In this document: positions 25,964-35,186 of the stretch, piece after piece | Numbering within the stretch: position 1 is the stretch's first letter | How the letters are laid out: every line of letters starts with the position of its first letter | NCBI GenBank assembly: GCA_020099315.1 | Contig: CP083650.1 | Coordinates: forward strand, 372,001 to 436,000 | Reading direction: 5' to 3' | DNA length: 64,000 bases | Source: Citrobacter europaeus | Lineage (GTDB): Bacteria > Pseudomonadota > Gammaproteobacteria > Enterobacterales > Enterobacteriaceae | Notes under the pieces: generated by a model | Seen by the model: the letters and a program-made list of their open reading frames with translations, nothing else | Databases searched by the model: none | What the model was told of the DNA's origin: nothing | Made by a program: the position numbers and the translations under genes

Positions 25964-26308
25964 ATGCGAATATTTGTTTACGGCAGTTTACGAACCAAAC
26001 AAGGCAACAGCCACTGGATGACCAATGCCCTGTTGCTGGGAAATTTCAGTATCGACAACTACCAGTTGTACAGCCTGGGCCACTATCCAGGCGCCGTTCC
26101 GGGAAATGGGACAGTACACGGGGAAGTTTATCGTATTGATAACGCCACGCTGGCAGAGCTTGACGCTCTGCGTACCCGCGGCGGTGAATACGCACGCCAG
26201 TTAATTCAAACGCCGTACGGAAGTGCATGGATGTACGTGTACCAACGTCCGGTTGATGGCTTAACGCTGATTGAAAGCGGTAACTGGTTAGACAGAGACC
26301 AGTACTGA
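25964..26308 (+). CDS. ytfP: YtfP, gamma-glutamylcyclotransferase-fold protein
   Basis: 114 residues of the AIG2/GGCT-like fold, with the substrate-loop motif VYGSLRTKQGN at the N-terminus and a conserved acidic residue in the region ELDALRTRGGEY. Starts two bases after the tamB stop, so it is co-transcribed with tamAB. The enzymatic activity of YtfP is not established; cyclotransferase activity is only suggested by the fold. Confidence 0.93.
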   Translation: MRIFVYGSLRTKQGNSHWMTNALLLGNFSIDNYQLYSLGHYPGAVPGNGTVHGEVYRIDNATLAELDALRTRGGEYARQLIQTPYGSAWMYVYQRPVDGLTLIESGNWLDRDQY

Positions 26309-26323
26309 TATATCGCCTACGAG

Positions 26324-26359
26324 AATAAACAACGCCGCCTTCGGGTGGCGTTGTTTATT
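26324..26359. terminator. Bidirectional terminator between ytfP and the TonB receptor gene
   Basis: Perfect 13-bp stem AATAAACAACGCC (26324-26336) and GGCGTTGTTTATT (26347-26359) around a TTCG-type loop. A/T-rich stem ends on both strands allow function for ytfP and for the convergent TonB-dependent receptor gene. Confidence 0.85.
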
Positions 26360-26365
26360 AAAGGC

Positions 26366-28375
26366 TTAAAACTCCACGCGCGCGCCGAGGTTATAGCGGC
26401 GTCCTTCTACCTGCGCGGATTCATTCCACGCGGTTGTCAGTTTCGGATCCTCATCCAGCACGTTGTAGACCCCTGCCATCAGTTGCGTGTGCTTATTGAG
26501 CTTATAACGTACGCCTACGTCGACCATCGTGTAGTCATCGTACTTATAGTTATTGCCGCTGTTGCGGTTACTACTGCGATAATTCACCGTACTCCATACG
26601 TCCAGGTTCTGCGTTGCCGCCCAGTTCAGCGACAGGTTCGCCATATGGCGCGGATAATCATTGAGCGCGTAGCCTTTGTTCACGCCGCTTTTCTGTTCGC
26701 TGTGGTTCCAGGTGTAGTTAGCGTTGGCTTTCACATCGGCGCTAATCTGCCAGTCGGCATTAAGTTCTATGCCGTAAACGTCCGCCTTGCTAACGTTGAA
26801 GTATTTACTGACGGAATCGGCTTTGTAGCCATTCACGGAGCACTGATTCGTCGACGTGGTTTCGCAAATAGTTTGTTCGGCAATTTTGTCTTTGAACTGG
26901 GTGTAGAAGACGGTGCTATCCAGCGACAGCGCATCCCCCGTCCAGTAGAGGCCCAGCTCAGAGTTAACGCTTTGTTCAGGTTTCAGGTCGTCGTTACCGA
27001 CTGTCAGGAAGGGATAAGGTACGGTCGAGCCATATGGGGTGACGAAGTTACTGGATGTCGCACGCAGCTCTGGTTTTTTATAGCCTGCGGAAACGCCGCC
27101 CTTCAGCGCCCAGTCATTGCTGAAGGCCCAGTTACCGTACATTTTCGGCGTGATATGCGTGCCAAAGTTATCATCCTGATCCATACGGGCTGAAGTGGTC
27201 AGGATGAAATCGTCAATGCTCCAGCCGTCTTCAGCAAACAATGCCCAACCGTTACGGCTGATTTTGGTCACGGGCTCAGATCCGGGCAGCGTTTTGTTGG
27301 CCACATCAAATCTGTCATTCAGCTCTTCACGGGTAAAATTCGCCCCAACGGTCAGTTTATGGTTGTCGAGCGTGAAGGTAGTTTGCGAATTGGCGACGTA
27401 GTTCTCCATCTGCACATACTGCGGCGACTGTCCGTCATAAACGTACTTCGAACGGCCTTTTTCATAATTTATGTAGTTGGTCGTCGCGATGGTGTCGTCT
27501 GCATACCAGCCGGTATGCGTCAGAGTGGCGGCATTACGATCGAACAGCCATGACCACGGTGCGCCGCGTTTCTGAGTACGGTTTTTCTCCTGCTCACCGG
27601 TGACCACGTTGAGATCAAACAGGTTATTTTCGCTGGCGGCCAGGCCCAGCGTCATATCAACGGATTTACGGTTGTGTTTGCCGAAATAGTTATTGCGATC
27701 GTCATCGCGACGGTCGAGCCAGTCGGCCGCCACGCTAAGGCCCAGAACATCGGGCACAATCGGCCCCATGGTGAACAGATTCATCTGGCTGGTATTACCC
27801 AAATACTGGTGTTCCTGAAGCCAGGTATTGGCGGCGATTGCCGTTGTCCACTCTTTTGCGCCGTACGGTTTTTTGGTAATAACGTTGACCACACCGCCGA
27901 TGGCATCTGAGCCGTACAGCGAGGACATTGGCCCGCGGATAACTTCGATACGCTCAATGGCCTCCATTGGCGGTAAGAAGTTGGCTTCAGTACCGATATC
28001 ATGTCCGTAAGGACGAGATTCACCGGTATTTTGTTTGACGCTGTTGACCATAAAAGCGGTATAAGAAGGGTCCATGCCGCGGATCATAATGCTGCCAGCG
28101 TTCATGCCGCTGCTGTTGGTAACCGAGACGCCGGGAAGGTTTTTAATCGCTTCACCAATGCTACGGTCCGGCTGAATATCCAGCGTTTTACGATCGATAA
28201 CGGAAATGGTGGCCGGCGCTTCGCGCTTTTGCTGCGAGAACCCGGATGCGGTGATCACCATTTCATCTTCATTATTGCGTGAGGTTTCGGTGAGTTCTTC
28301 TGCCTGAGTGGGGAAAATAACACCACCTGAGAATGCAACGATCCCTGTCAGCGTAATAAGTTGACGCGTTTTCAT
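26366..28375 (-). CDS. TonB-dependent outer membrane receptor, CirA-like
   Basis: About 669 residues. Signal peptide (about 1-25), TonB box in DEMVITASG, plug domain (about 45-165; VIRGPMSSLYGSDAIGGVVN) and a C-terminal 22-strand beta-barrel ending in an aromatic residue (ARVEF). Overall organisation and plug motifs resemble the catecholate siderophore/colicin receptor CirA, so a ferric siderophore or degradation product is the likely ligand. The ATG is preferred over a GTG four codons upstream because AGGTG lies nine bases before it. Follows a YncE-like gene on the same strand, with a Fur-like box upstream of the pair. Confidence 0.88.
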   Translation of the reverse strand: MKTRQLITLTGIVAFSGGVIFPTQAEELTETSRNNEDEMVITASGFSQQKREAPATISVIDRKTLDIQPDRSIGEAIKNLPGVSVTNSSGMNAGSIMIRGMDPSYTAFMVNSVKQNTGESRPYGHDIGTEANFLPPMEAIERIEVIRGPMSSLYGSDAIGGVVNVITKKPYGAKEWTTAIAANTWLQEHQYLGNTSQMNLFTMGPIVPDVLGLSVAADWLDRRDDDRNNYFGKHNRKSVDMTLGLAASENNLFDLNVVTGEQEKNRTQKRGAPWSWLFDRNAATLTHTGWYADDTIATTNYINYEKGRSKYVYDGQSPQYVQMENYVANSQTTFTLDNHKLTVGANFTREELNDRFDVANKTLPGSEPVTKISRNGWALFAEDGWSIDDFILTTSARMDQDDNFGTHITPKMYGNWAFSNDWALKGGVSAGYKKPELRATSSNFVTPYGSTVPYPFLTVGNDDLKPEQSVNSELGLYWTGDALSLDSTVFYTQFKDKIAEQTICETTSTNQCSVNGYKADSVSKYFNVSKADVYGIELNADWQISADVKANANYTWNHSEQKSGVNKGYALNDYPRHMANLSLNWAATQNLDVWSTVNYRSSNRNSGNNYKYDDYTMVDVGVRYKLNKHTQLMAGVYNVLDEDPKLTTAWNESAQVEGRRYNLGARVEF

Positions 28376-28461
28376 AATATAAGACACCTGAAAAGTAAAA
28401 AAATAAAAGCATCACCTTGCAACCCGGAAAAGCTGCAAGGTGTAAGAAGCGTTTTTAATTA

Positions 28462-29532
28462 TTAATATTTAGAGAGATCGATTTTCAGTACGTAGTCGGG
28501 CTTCACTCCGGTCATTTTTTCCGGCTGTTTGACGCTGACATACAGGGTGTTGGCATCAGCCGAGAGCGCCAGGCTGTTAGGTAGGGCATTGGTTTCAATG
28601 CTTTGTTTTACCTGATAAGTCTTGCTGTCCACAATGCTGATGCGCTTTGCATTACGGTGGGTGATATAAACTTCCTGGCGTTTTTCGTTATATATCACCG
28701 CCAGCGAATTGATAACTTTAATGGGTGCAATAACCTTACCGTTATTAATATCAACAACCAGTACATCCGCTAAATCAGGATCGGTCAGGAATGCGCGATT
28801 ATTTTTTGCATCCAAAGCAATATTCAGGAAAAAATGTTTTTTGCCTGGCTCAATGCTGAAACGGCTAATAATTTGATGGTTGGTGGTATCCAGTGTAATA
28901 AGTTCGTTACGGCCATTTACGACATACAGACGGTTCTTATTTGCATCGACGGCCATGCCTGTCGGGTACTGGCCCATGTTTTCAAGGGTGGCGATTTTCT
29001 CACGCTTTTGCGTATCCACTACCCAGACAATCCCCTTTTCAGCCACGCCGGAAACGTACAGGCGGTGATGCTGTTTATCGAGCACCATTTCACGGGTATG
29101 GATAATATCTTTTGGATTTTTGGCTTCGCTCAGTTGCAGTATCGCCAGCTCTTTACCGCTGCGGGTGTCGATTAGCGTGACTGAACCTTCCAGCGTGTTG
29201 CCCACGTACAGCACCTGGCTTTCTTCATCCAGGGCAGTGGCAAAGGCACGACGGCTGGTTTCGATGACTTCAGTCGTCGTGAGCTTCTCCAGGTCAAGTT
29301 TGTAGATAAGCCCGCGGGTTTTATCTTTATCGAACGACGGCGAGGAGGCGGCAAAAAGCGCATTCTGCTGGCTATCAACCGCCAGTTCATACACGCCGTT
29401 GCCAACGTCGCGGGTCAGAAAATCTTTCTCAGGTAGCGTCTGCGCCACACTGGACAGGCTGGTAAATAACAGTGCTGTGGCGAGCGCCACGCAGGAATAG
29501 CGTTTCAGGGACTTCACATTGTGGAGGTTCAT
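28462..29532 (-). CDS. YncE-like periplasmic seven-bladed beta-propeller
   Basis: 356 residues. Signal peptide (about 1-30, ending SVAQ), then repeated YVTN-type beta-propeller blades (RLYVVNGRNELITLD, EVYITHRNAKRISIVD, TLYVSVKQ). It resembles E. coli YncE, an iron-regulated periplasmic protein of unclear function encoded next to TonB receptor yncD. The pairing with a TonB-dependent receptor gene (86-bp gap) is similar here. The start codon lacks a good Shine-Dalgarno, which suggests either weak translation or dependence on the A/U-rich leader. Role in siderophore uptake is inferred. Confidence 0.82.
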   Translation of the reverse strand: MNLHNVKSLKRYSCVALATALLFTSLSSVAQTLPEKDFLTRDVGNGVYELAVDSQQNALFAASSPSFDKDKTRGLIYKLDLEKLTTTEVIETSRRAFATALDEESQVLYVGNTLEGSVTLIDTRSGKELAILQLSEAKNPKDIIHTREMVLDKQHHRLYVSGVAEKGIVWVVDTQKREKIATLENMGQYPTGMAVDANKNRLYVVNGRNELITLDTTNHQIISRFSIEPGKKHFFLNIALDAKNNRAFLTDPDLADVLVVDINNGKVIAPIKVINSLAVIYNEKRQEVYITHRNAKRISIVDSKTYQVKQSIETNALPNSLALSADANTLYVSVKQPEKMTGVKPDYVLKIDLSKY

Positions 29533-29567
29533 TGACTTTTATTCACATTTATTTACATGCTGAAGAT

Positions 29568-29590
29568 GATAATGAGATCTAATCTCATTC
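29568..29590. promoter_or_regulatory. Fur-like box upstream of the yncE-like/TonB receptor operon
   Basis: GATAATGAGATCTAATCTCATTC. It contains a perfect inverted repeat AATGAGAT-CTA-ATCTCATT and starts with GATAATGA, the first eight bases of the 19-bp Fur consensus (13 of 19 matches overall). Position 36 bp before the first gene and the TonB-receptor content support iron control. Confidence 0.6.
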
Positions 29591-29675
29591 GCAATTAAGA
29601 TAAATGAAATGTGACTACCCAATCTGGTAGGTCAAAAAGAAAACAGCGAAGGGGAGGTGAAAAGAAAGTAGGAAT

Positions 29676-29712
29676 AAAAAAACCCTTACTAACCAGAGGC
29701 TGGCGTTCAGGG
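29676..29712 (-). terminator. Probable ppa terminator
   Basis: On the minus strand, downstream of ppa, CCCT pairs with AGGG and an inner CCAG-CCT-CTGG hairpin is enclosed. The structure is followed directly by seven T residues. The stem has internal loops, so confidence is moderate. Confidence 0.55.
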
Positions 29713-29730
29713 CTATACGCTAACGCGAAC

Positions 29731-30258
29731 TTACTTCTTCGCGCGCTCGAAGGAAGCAACGATTTCAGCTTTAGCAGCTTCAGCGTTGTCCCAACCGTCA
29801 ACTTTTACCCATTTTCCCGCTTCGAGATCTTTGTAGTGCTCGAAGAAGTGGGTGATCTGCGCTTTCAGCAGGTCCGGCAGGTCGTTAACATCTTTGATGT
29901 GATCGTATTCTTTGCTCAGCTTGGTGTGCGGTACCGCAACCAGTTTCGCATCTTCACCGGATTCGTCAGTCATTTTCAGTACGCCAACCGGACGGCAGCG
30001 GATCACTGAACCTGGCTCCAGCGGGTACGGAGTCGGGACCAGAACGTCAACCGGGTCACCGTCCAGAGACAGGGTGTGGTTGATGTAACCGTAGTTGCAC
30101 GGATAGAACATCGCGGTGGACATGAAGCGGTCAACGAACAGGGCGCCGCTCTCTTTGTCAACTTCGTATTTGATCGGATCTGCGTTGGCAGGGATCTCGA
30201 TAACAACGTAGATATCTTCCGGCAGGTCTTTACCGGCAGGGACGTTGAGTAAGCTCAT
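29731..30258 (-). CDS. ppa: Inorganic pyrophosphatase (family I)
   Basis: Hydrolyses pyrophosphate to two phosphates, pulling nucleic acid and other biosyntheses forward; cytoplasmic hexamer, Mg-dependent, essential in E. coli. 175 residues versus 176 in E. coli, ending FERAKK. Active-site motif LDGDPVDVLV with metal-binding aspartates, and KYEVDKESGALFVDRF at the N-terminus. The start at MSLLNVPAGKD follows GGAAAC; a longer frame was rejected. Divergent from ytfQ across 309 bp. Confidence 0.97.
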   Translation of the reverse strand: MSLLNVPAGKDLPEDIYVVIEIPANADPIKYEVDKESGALFVDRFMSTAMFYPCNYGYINHTLSLDGDPVDVLVPTPYPLEPGSVIRCRPVGVLKMTDESGEDAKLVAVPHTKLSKEYDHIKDVNDLPDLLKAQITHFFEHYKDLEAGKWVKVDGWDNAEAAKAEIVASFERAKK

Positions 30259-30567
30259 GTCTGTTTCCTTTAAATAAGCTATGGCAAACAAGTGGCGGGT
30301 ATTATAGCCAACTCGCGCTGAATGTCTCCGCTTGTTTTCGCTTTCTCTGCGCGCATTTTCTTCTTTTTACTTCTCTGTAGTGACAGAAAAATCCATATCT
30401 TCAGCCGCATTTTTCATAGCTAGATGAAAGCGATTACAAAGTTGTGATTAACGTTTTATTTACTTTTTTGAAGTGTGATGTAACGCAATCCGTTACATGC
30501 TCAATTGTCTATAGTTTTTTCGCAACGGTTAATTAACCAACAATAATCACCCTACGAGGACGCACTT
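30259..30567. other. Control region between divergent ppa and ytfQ
   Basis: 309 bp without a gene, A+T-rich. Contains the inverted repeat described at 30479-30497 and presumably the promoters of ppa (leftward) and ytfQ (rightward). No other structure was seen. Confidence 0.6.
30479..30497. promoter_or_regulatory. Operator-like inverted repeat upstream of ytfQ
   Basis: TGTAACG-CAATC-CGTTACA, perfect 7-bp arms, 71 bp upstream of the ytfQ start. The TGTAACG/CGTTACA arms resemble the half-sites of GalR/GalS-type LacI-family repressors. ytfQ has been reported as a GalR target in E. coli, but assignment here is inference. Confidence 0.5.
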
Positions 30568-31524
30568 ATGTGGAAGCGCTTACTTTTAGTCACAGCAGTT
30601 TCGGCAGCCATGTCGTCTATGGCAATGGCAGCCCCTTTAACCGTAGGATTTTCGCAGGTTGGCTCTGAATCCGGCTGGCGCGCCGCAGAAACCAACGTCG
30701 CGAAAAGCGAGGCCGAAAAGCGTGGTATTACGCTGAAAATCGCTGACGGCCAGCAAAAGCAGGAAAACCAGATTAAAGCAGTCCGCTCATTTGTTGCGCA
30801 GGGCGTCGACGCCATCTTTATTGCGCCGGTCGTGGCAACGGGTTGGGAGCCGGTTTTAAAAGAAGCTAAAGATGCCGACATTCCGGTCTTTTTGCTCGAT
30901 CGTTCCATCGATGTAAAAGACAAATCTCTCTATATGACCACCGTCACCGCCGACAACGTGCTGGAAGGTAAATTGATCGGTGACTGGCTGATTAAACAAG
31001 TGGACGGCAAGCCGTGTAACGTCGTTGAGCTGCAAGGGACCGTCGGGGCCAGCGTGGCTATCGATCGTAAAAAAGGGTTTGCTGAAGCTATCGCTAATGC
31101 GCCAAACATCAAAATTATCCGCTCTCAGTCCGGCGACTTTACCCGCAGTAAAGGGAAAGAAGTGATGGAGAGCTTTATCAAAGCGGAAAACAACGGCAAG
31201 AACATCTGCATGGTTTACGCCCATAACGATGACATGGTGATCGGTGCGATTCAGGCCATCAAAGAAGCGGGCCTGAAACCTGGCAAAGATATTCTCACCG
31301 GTTCCATCGATGGCGTACCGGATATCTACAAAGCGATGATTGACGGCGAAGCCAACGCCAGCGTCGAGCTGACGCCGAATATGGCTGGTCCGGCATTCGA
31401 CGCGCTGGAGAAATTCAAAAAAGACGGCACGATGCCTGAGAAGCTGACCATTACCAAGTCGATCCTCTATCTGCCGGATACGGCGAAAGAAGAGTTAGAG
31501 AAGAAGAAAAACATGGGCTACTAA
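30568..31524 (+). CDS. ytfQ: YtfQ, galactofuranose ABC importer substrate-binding protein
   Basis: Periplasmic sugar-binding protein of 318 residues, same length as E. coli YtfQ and nearly identical. Signal peptide (about 1-21, ending AMAA), then a two-lobed periplasmic binding protein 4 domain (Peripla_BP_4). E. coli YtfQ binds galactofuranose and galactopyranose. First gene of ytfQ-ytfR-ytfT-yjfF; a REP pair between ytfQ and ytfR probably stabilises the ytfQ message and explains higher expression of the binding protein. Confidence 0.97.
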   Translation: MWKRLLLVTAVSAAMSSMAMAAPLTVGFSQVGSESGWRAAETNVAKSEAEKRGITLKIADGQQKQENQIKAVRSFVAQGVDAIFIAPVVATGWEPVLKEAKDADIPVFLLDRSIDVKDKSLYMTTVTADNVLEGKLIGDWLIKQVDGKPCNVVELQGTVGASVAIDRKKGFAEAIANAPNIKIIRSQSGDFTRSKGKEVMESFIKAENNGKNICMVYAHNDDMVIGAIQAIKEAGLKPGKDILTGSIDGVPDIYKAMIDGEANASVELTPNMAGPAFDALEKFKKDGTMPEKLTITKSILYLPDTAKEELEKKKNMGY

Positions 31525-31538
31525 GCCTTCATGAAAAT

Positions 31539-31610
31539 GCCGGGTGCGCTGCGCTTGCCCGGCCTACATTACGCTCTTTTGTAGGCCGGATAAGCGTAGC
31601 GCCATCCGGC
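31539..31610. repeat. REP pair between ytfQ and ytfR
   Basis: Two REP units in opposite orientation at 31539-31566 (GCCGGGTGCGCTGCGC through GGCCTAC) and 31581-31610 (GTAGGCCGGATAAGCG through GCCATCCGGC). Placed within the operon directly after the binding-protein gene, the usual arrangement for differential expression. Confidence 0.9.
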
Positions 31611-31627
31611 GTGATGCAGGGGGAACC

Positions 31628-33130
31628 ATGACCACCGACCAATATCAGGAAATCCTCCGCACCGAAGGATTAAGCAAATTCTTTCCCGGCGTCAAAGCGT
31701 TGGATAACGTGGATTTCAGCTTGCGTCGTGGCGAGATTATGGCGCTGCTGGGAGAAAACGGAGCCGGCAAATCGACGCTCATCAAAGCGCTGACCGGTGT
31801 TTACCATGCCGATCGCGGTACTATCTGGCTCGAAGGCCAACCGATCTCCCCCAAAAACACCGCCCATGCCCAGCAACTGGGGATTGGCACCGTGTACCAG
31901 GAAGTGAACCTGCTGCCCAATATGTCGGTAGCGGATAACTTATTTATTGGCCGTGAGCCGCGGCGTTTTGGCCTGCTTCAGCGCAAGCAGATGGAAAAAC
32001 GCGCGACGGAGCTGATGGCGTCATACGGTTTTTCCCTCGACGTACGCGAACCGCTGAACCGTTTTTCCGTGGCGATGCAACAGATCGTCGCCATCTGCCG
32101 GGCGATCGATCTCTCCGCGAAAGTGCTGATCCTCGATGAACCTACCGCCAGCCTCGATACCCAGGAAGTTGAAATGCTGTTCGGCCTGATGCGACATCTG
32201 CGCGATCGGGGCGTCAGTCTGATCTTCGTCACCCACTTCCTCGATCAGGTTTATCAGGTCAGCGATCGCATTACCGTTCTGCGTAACGGCGGCTTCGTTG
32301 GCTGCCGTGAAACCCGGGAATTACCGCAAATCGAACTGGTCAAAATGATGCTGGGCCGCGAACTGGATACCCATGCGCTACAGCGTGCGGGACGCACCTT
32401 GCTAAGTGATAAACCGGTGGCGGCATTTAGCGGCTTTGGCAAGAAAGGCACCATCGCGCCGTTTGATTTGCAGGTGCGTCCCGGTGAGATCGTCGGTCTC
32501 GCCGGACTACTGGGATCCGGGCGAACGGAAACGGCGGAGGTGATCTTCGGTATTAAACCCGCCGACAGCGGCACTGCGCTGATCAAAGGCAAACCACAGA
32601 CCTTACGATCGCCGCATCAGGCTTCGTGTCTGGGGATCGGTTTCTGTCCGGAGGATCGCAAAACGGATGGCATTATCGCCGCCGCTTCGGTGCGGGAAAA
32701 CATTATTCTGGCGTTGCAGGCGCAGCGCGGCTGGCTGCGGCCTGTTTCACGGAAAGAACAAAACGAGATTGCCGAGCGTTTTATTCGCCAGCTTGGTATT
32801 CGCACCCCCAACGCTGAACAGCCGATCGAATTTCTCTCCGGCGGCAATCAGCAAAAAGTATTGCTCTCGCGCTGGTTATTGACCAAACCGCAGTTCCTGA
32901 TCCTCGATGAACCCACGCGCGGGATCGACGTTGGCGCACATGCGGAGATCATCCGCCTGATCGAAACGCTGTGCGCGGATGGTCTGGCGCTGCTGGTGAT
33001 TTCATCCGAACTGGAAGAGTTAGTGGGTTATGCCGATCGGGTCATTATTATGCGCGATCGCAAACAGGTGGCTGAGATCCCACTGGCTGAACTGTCCGTA
33101 CCGGCGATCATGAATGCCATTGCGGCCTAA
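31628..33130 (+). CDS. ytfR: YtfR, galactofuranose ABC importer ATPase
   Basis: Tandem ABC ATPase of 500 residues energising galactofuranose import. First cassette: Walker A GENGAGKST (about 39-47) and Walker B VLILDEPTASLD. Second cassette: degenerate Walker A GLLGSGRTE and a full signature LSGGNQQKVLLSRWLL with FLILDEPTRGIDVGA. This is typical of carbohydrate-uptake CUT2 ATPases such as RbsA and MglA. The start at MTTDQ matches the E. coli protein; an upstream frame through the REP pair was rejected. AGGGGGAA precedes it. Confidence 0.96.
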   Translation: MTTDQYQEILRTEGLSKFFPGVKALDNVDFSLRRGEIMALLGENGAGKSTLIKALTGVYHADRGTIWLEGQPISPKNTAHAQQLGIGTVYQEVNLLPNMSVADNLFIGREPRRFGLLQRKQMEKRATELMASYGFSLDVREPLNRFSVAMQQIVAICRAIDLSAKVLILDEPTASLDTQEVEMLFGLMRHLRDRGVSLIFVTHFLDQVYQVSDRITVLRNGGFVGCRETRELPQIELVKMMLGRELDTHALQRAGRTLLSDKPVAAFSGFGKKGTIAPFDLQVRPGEIVGLAGLLGSGRTETAEVIFGIKPADSGTALIKGKPQTLRSPHQASCLGIGFCPEDRKTDGIIAAASVRENIILALQAQRGWLRPVSRKEQNEIAERFIRQLGIRTPNAEQPIEFLSGGNQQKVLLSRWLLTKPQFLILDEPTRGIDVGAHAEIIRLIETLCADGLALLVISSELEELVGYADRVIIMRDRKQVAEIPLAELSVPAIMNAIAA

Positions 33131-33140
33131 GGAGACTATG

Positions 33141-34166
33141 GTGATGCCTCAATCTCTCCCTCAATCCAATCCACCTAAACGGCGGTTCCGTTGGCCAAAG
33201 GGGATGCCGCAACTGGTGGCGTTGCTGCTGGTGCTGCTGGTGGATAGCCTGGTCGCGCCGCACTTCTACCAGGTGATTTTGCAGGATGGTCGGCTGTTCG
33301 GCAGCCCGATTGATATTCTCAACCGCGCCGCGCCCGTGGCGCTGTTGGCGATTGGTATGACGCTGGTGATTGCCACCGGCGGTATCGACCTTTCCGTGGG
33401 CGCCGTCATGGCTATTGCCGGCGCGACGACTGCGGCGATGACGGTGGCCGGGCACAGTCTACCTGTGGTGCTGCTGGCCGCCTTAGGCTCCGGCATTCTG
33501 GCGGGATTGTGGAACGGAATTCTGGTGGCCATCCTCAAGATCCAACCCTTCGTCGCTACGCTTATTCTGATGGTGGCCGGGCGTGGAGTGGCGCAGCTCA
33601 TCACTTCCGGGCAGATCGTCACCTTCAACTCGCCAGAACTTTCATGGTTTGGCAGCGGCTCGCTGTTACTGTTCCCCACGCCGGTAATTATTGCACTGCT
33701 CACGCTGGTGGTGTTCTGGCTGCTGACGCGGAAAACGGCGCTGGGTATGTTTATAGAAGCGGTGGGCATCAACATTCGTGCGGCAAAAAATGCCGGGGTG
33801 AACACTCGTATTATCGTGATGCTCACCTATGTGCTGAGCGGCCTGTGCGCGGCTATCGCTGGCATTATCGTCACGGCGGATATCCGCGGGGCAGACGCCA
33901 ATAACGCCGGATTGTGGCTGGAGCTGGATGCCATTCTCGCGGTGGTTATCGGCGGCGGCTCGCTGATGGGCGGGCGCTTTAACCTGCTGCTGTCGGTGAT
34001 CGGCGCGTTGATTATTCAGGGCATGAACACCGGGATTTTACTGTCGGGCTTCCAGCCGGAACTGAATCAGGTGGTCAAAGCCGTGGTGGTGTTGTGTGTG
34101 CTGATTGTGCAATCACAACGCTTTATCAGCCTGATAAAAGGAGTGCGTGGTCATGATAAAACGTAA
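33141..34166 (+). CDS. ytfT: YtfT, galactofuranose ABC importer permease
   Basis: Inner membrane permease of 341 residues with about eight to ten membrane segments and the CUT2 permease motifs GMTLVIATGGIDLSVGAVMA and AGIIV...GADANNAGLWLELDAI. Close to E. coli YtfT, including length if the GTG at 33141 is used (AGGAG with a 6-base gap). ATGs at 33138 and 33144 are alternative starts. Overlaps yjfF by 14 bp. Confidence 0.94.
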   Translation: MMPQSLPQSNPPKRRFRWPKGMPQLVALLLVLLVDSLVAPHFYQVILQDGRLFGSPIDILNRAAPVALLAIGMTLVIATGGIDLSVGAVMAIAGATTAAMTVAGHSLPVVLLAALGSGILAGLWNGILVAILKIQPFVATLILMVAGRGVAQLITSGQIVTFNSPELSWFGSGSLLLFPTPVIIALLTLVVFWLLTRKTALGMFIEAVGINIRAAKNAGVNTRIIVMLTYVLSGLCAAIAGIIVTADIRGADANNAGLWLELDAILAVVIGGGSLMGGRFNLLLSVIGALIIQGMNTGILLSGFQPELNQVVKAVVVLCVLIVQSQRFISLIKGVRGHDKT

Positions 34167-35154
34167 TTTACCGCTGATGATCACCCTCGGCGTGTTTGTG
34201 CTGGGCTACCTTTACTGCCTGACGCAGTTTCCCGCTTTTGCTTCCACCCGGGTAATCTGCAATATTCTGACCGATAACGCTTTTTTAGGCATTATCGCCG
34301 TCGGCATGACCTTCGTGATTCTCTCTGGCGGGATCGACCTTTCCGTTGGCTCGGTGATCGCGTTTACCGGCGTATTTCTGGCGAAAGCCATCGGCTACTG
34401 GGGCATTTCCCCGCTGCTGGCGTTCCCTTTGGTTTTGCTGATGGGCTGCGCGTTTGGCGCGTTTATGGGGTTACTGATTGATGCGCTGAAGATCCCAGCA
34501 TTCATCATTACTCTGGCGGGAATGTTCTTCCTGCGCGGCGTCAGTTATCTGGTCTCAGAAGAATCCATCCCGATTAACCATCCGGTTTATGACACGCTCT
34601 CAAGCCTGGCATGGAAAATTCCCGGCGGTGGTCGCCTGAGCGCGATGGGATTGCTGATGCTGGCGGTTGTCGTCATCGGCATATTCCTGGCGCACCGTAC
34701 GCGCTTTGGTAATCAGGTTTACGCGATTGGCGGCAACGCCACCTCTGCCAACCTGATGGGCATCTCAACCCGCAGCACCACCATTCGTATCTATATGCTG
34801 TCTACCGGGCTTGCCACACTTGCCGGCATTGTTTTTTCCATTTATACCCAGGCGGGCTATGCGCTGGCGGGCGTTGGCGTCGAGCTGGATGCGATTGCCT
34901 CGGTGGTGATTGGCGGAACGCTGCTGAGCGGCGGGGTCGGGACGGTATTAGGCACGTTGTTTGGCGTCGCCATTCAAGGACTGATTCAGACCTACATTAA
35001 TTTTGACGGCACATTAAGTTCCTGGTGGACGAAGATCGCGATTGGTATTTTGTTGTTTATTTTTATTGCCTTACAGCGCGGCCTGACGGTGCTTTGGGAA
35101 AATCGTCAAAGCTCGCCAGTTACCCGAGTAGGTACGACGGCAACACCAAAGTAA
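34153..35154 (+). CDS. yjfF: YjfF, second galactofuranose ABC importer permease
   Basis: Inner membrane permease of 333 residues, paired with YtfT as a heterodimer. CUT2 motif GMTFVILSGGIDLSVGSVIA, and GVELDAIASVVIGGTLLSGG near the C-terminus. Start at MIKRNLPLM as in E. coli; the frame opens 6 bp earlier with a GTG. Last gene of the importer operon; the C-terminal few residues differ from the E. coli tail. Confidence 0.95.
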   Translation: MIKRNLPLMITLGVFVLGYLYCLTQFPAFASTRVICNILTDNAFLGIIAVGMTFVILSGGIDLSVGSVIAFTGVFLAKAIGYWGISPLLAFPLVLLMGCAFGAFMGLLIDALKIPAFIITLAGMFFLRGVSYLVSEESIPINHPVYDTLSSLAWKIPGGGRLSAMGLLMLAVVVIGIFLAHRTRFGNQVYAIGGNATSANLMGISTRSTTIRIYMLSTGLATLAGIVFSIYTQAGYALAGVGVELDAIASVVIGGTLLSGGVGTVLGTLFGVAIQGLIQTYINFDGTLSSWWTKIAIGILLFIFIALQRGLTVLWENRQSSPVTRVGTTATPK

Positions 35155-35186
35155 CATCCTGATTTTTCACAAAACATTTAAATATC

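Noticed and set aside
26345..27193. Long plus-strand open frame of 282 codons
   Set aside because: Lies fully antisense to the TonB-dependent receptor, which has clear domain motifs; the product has no recognisable family features.
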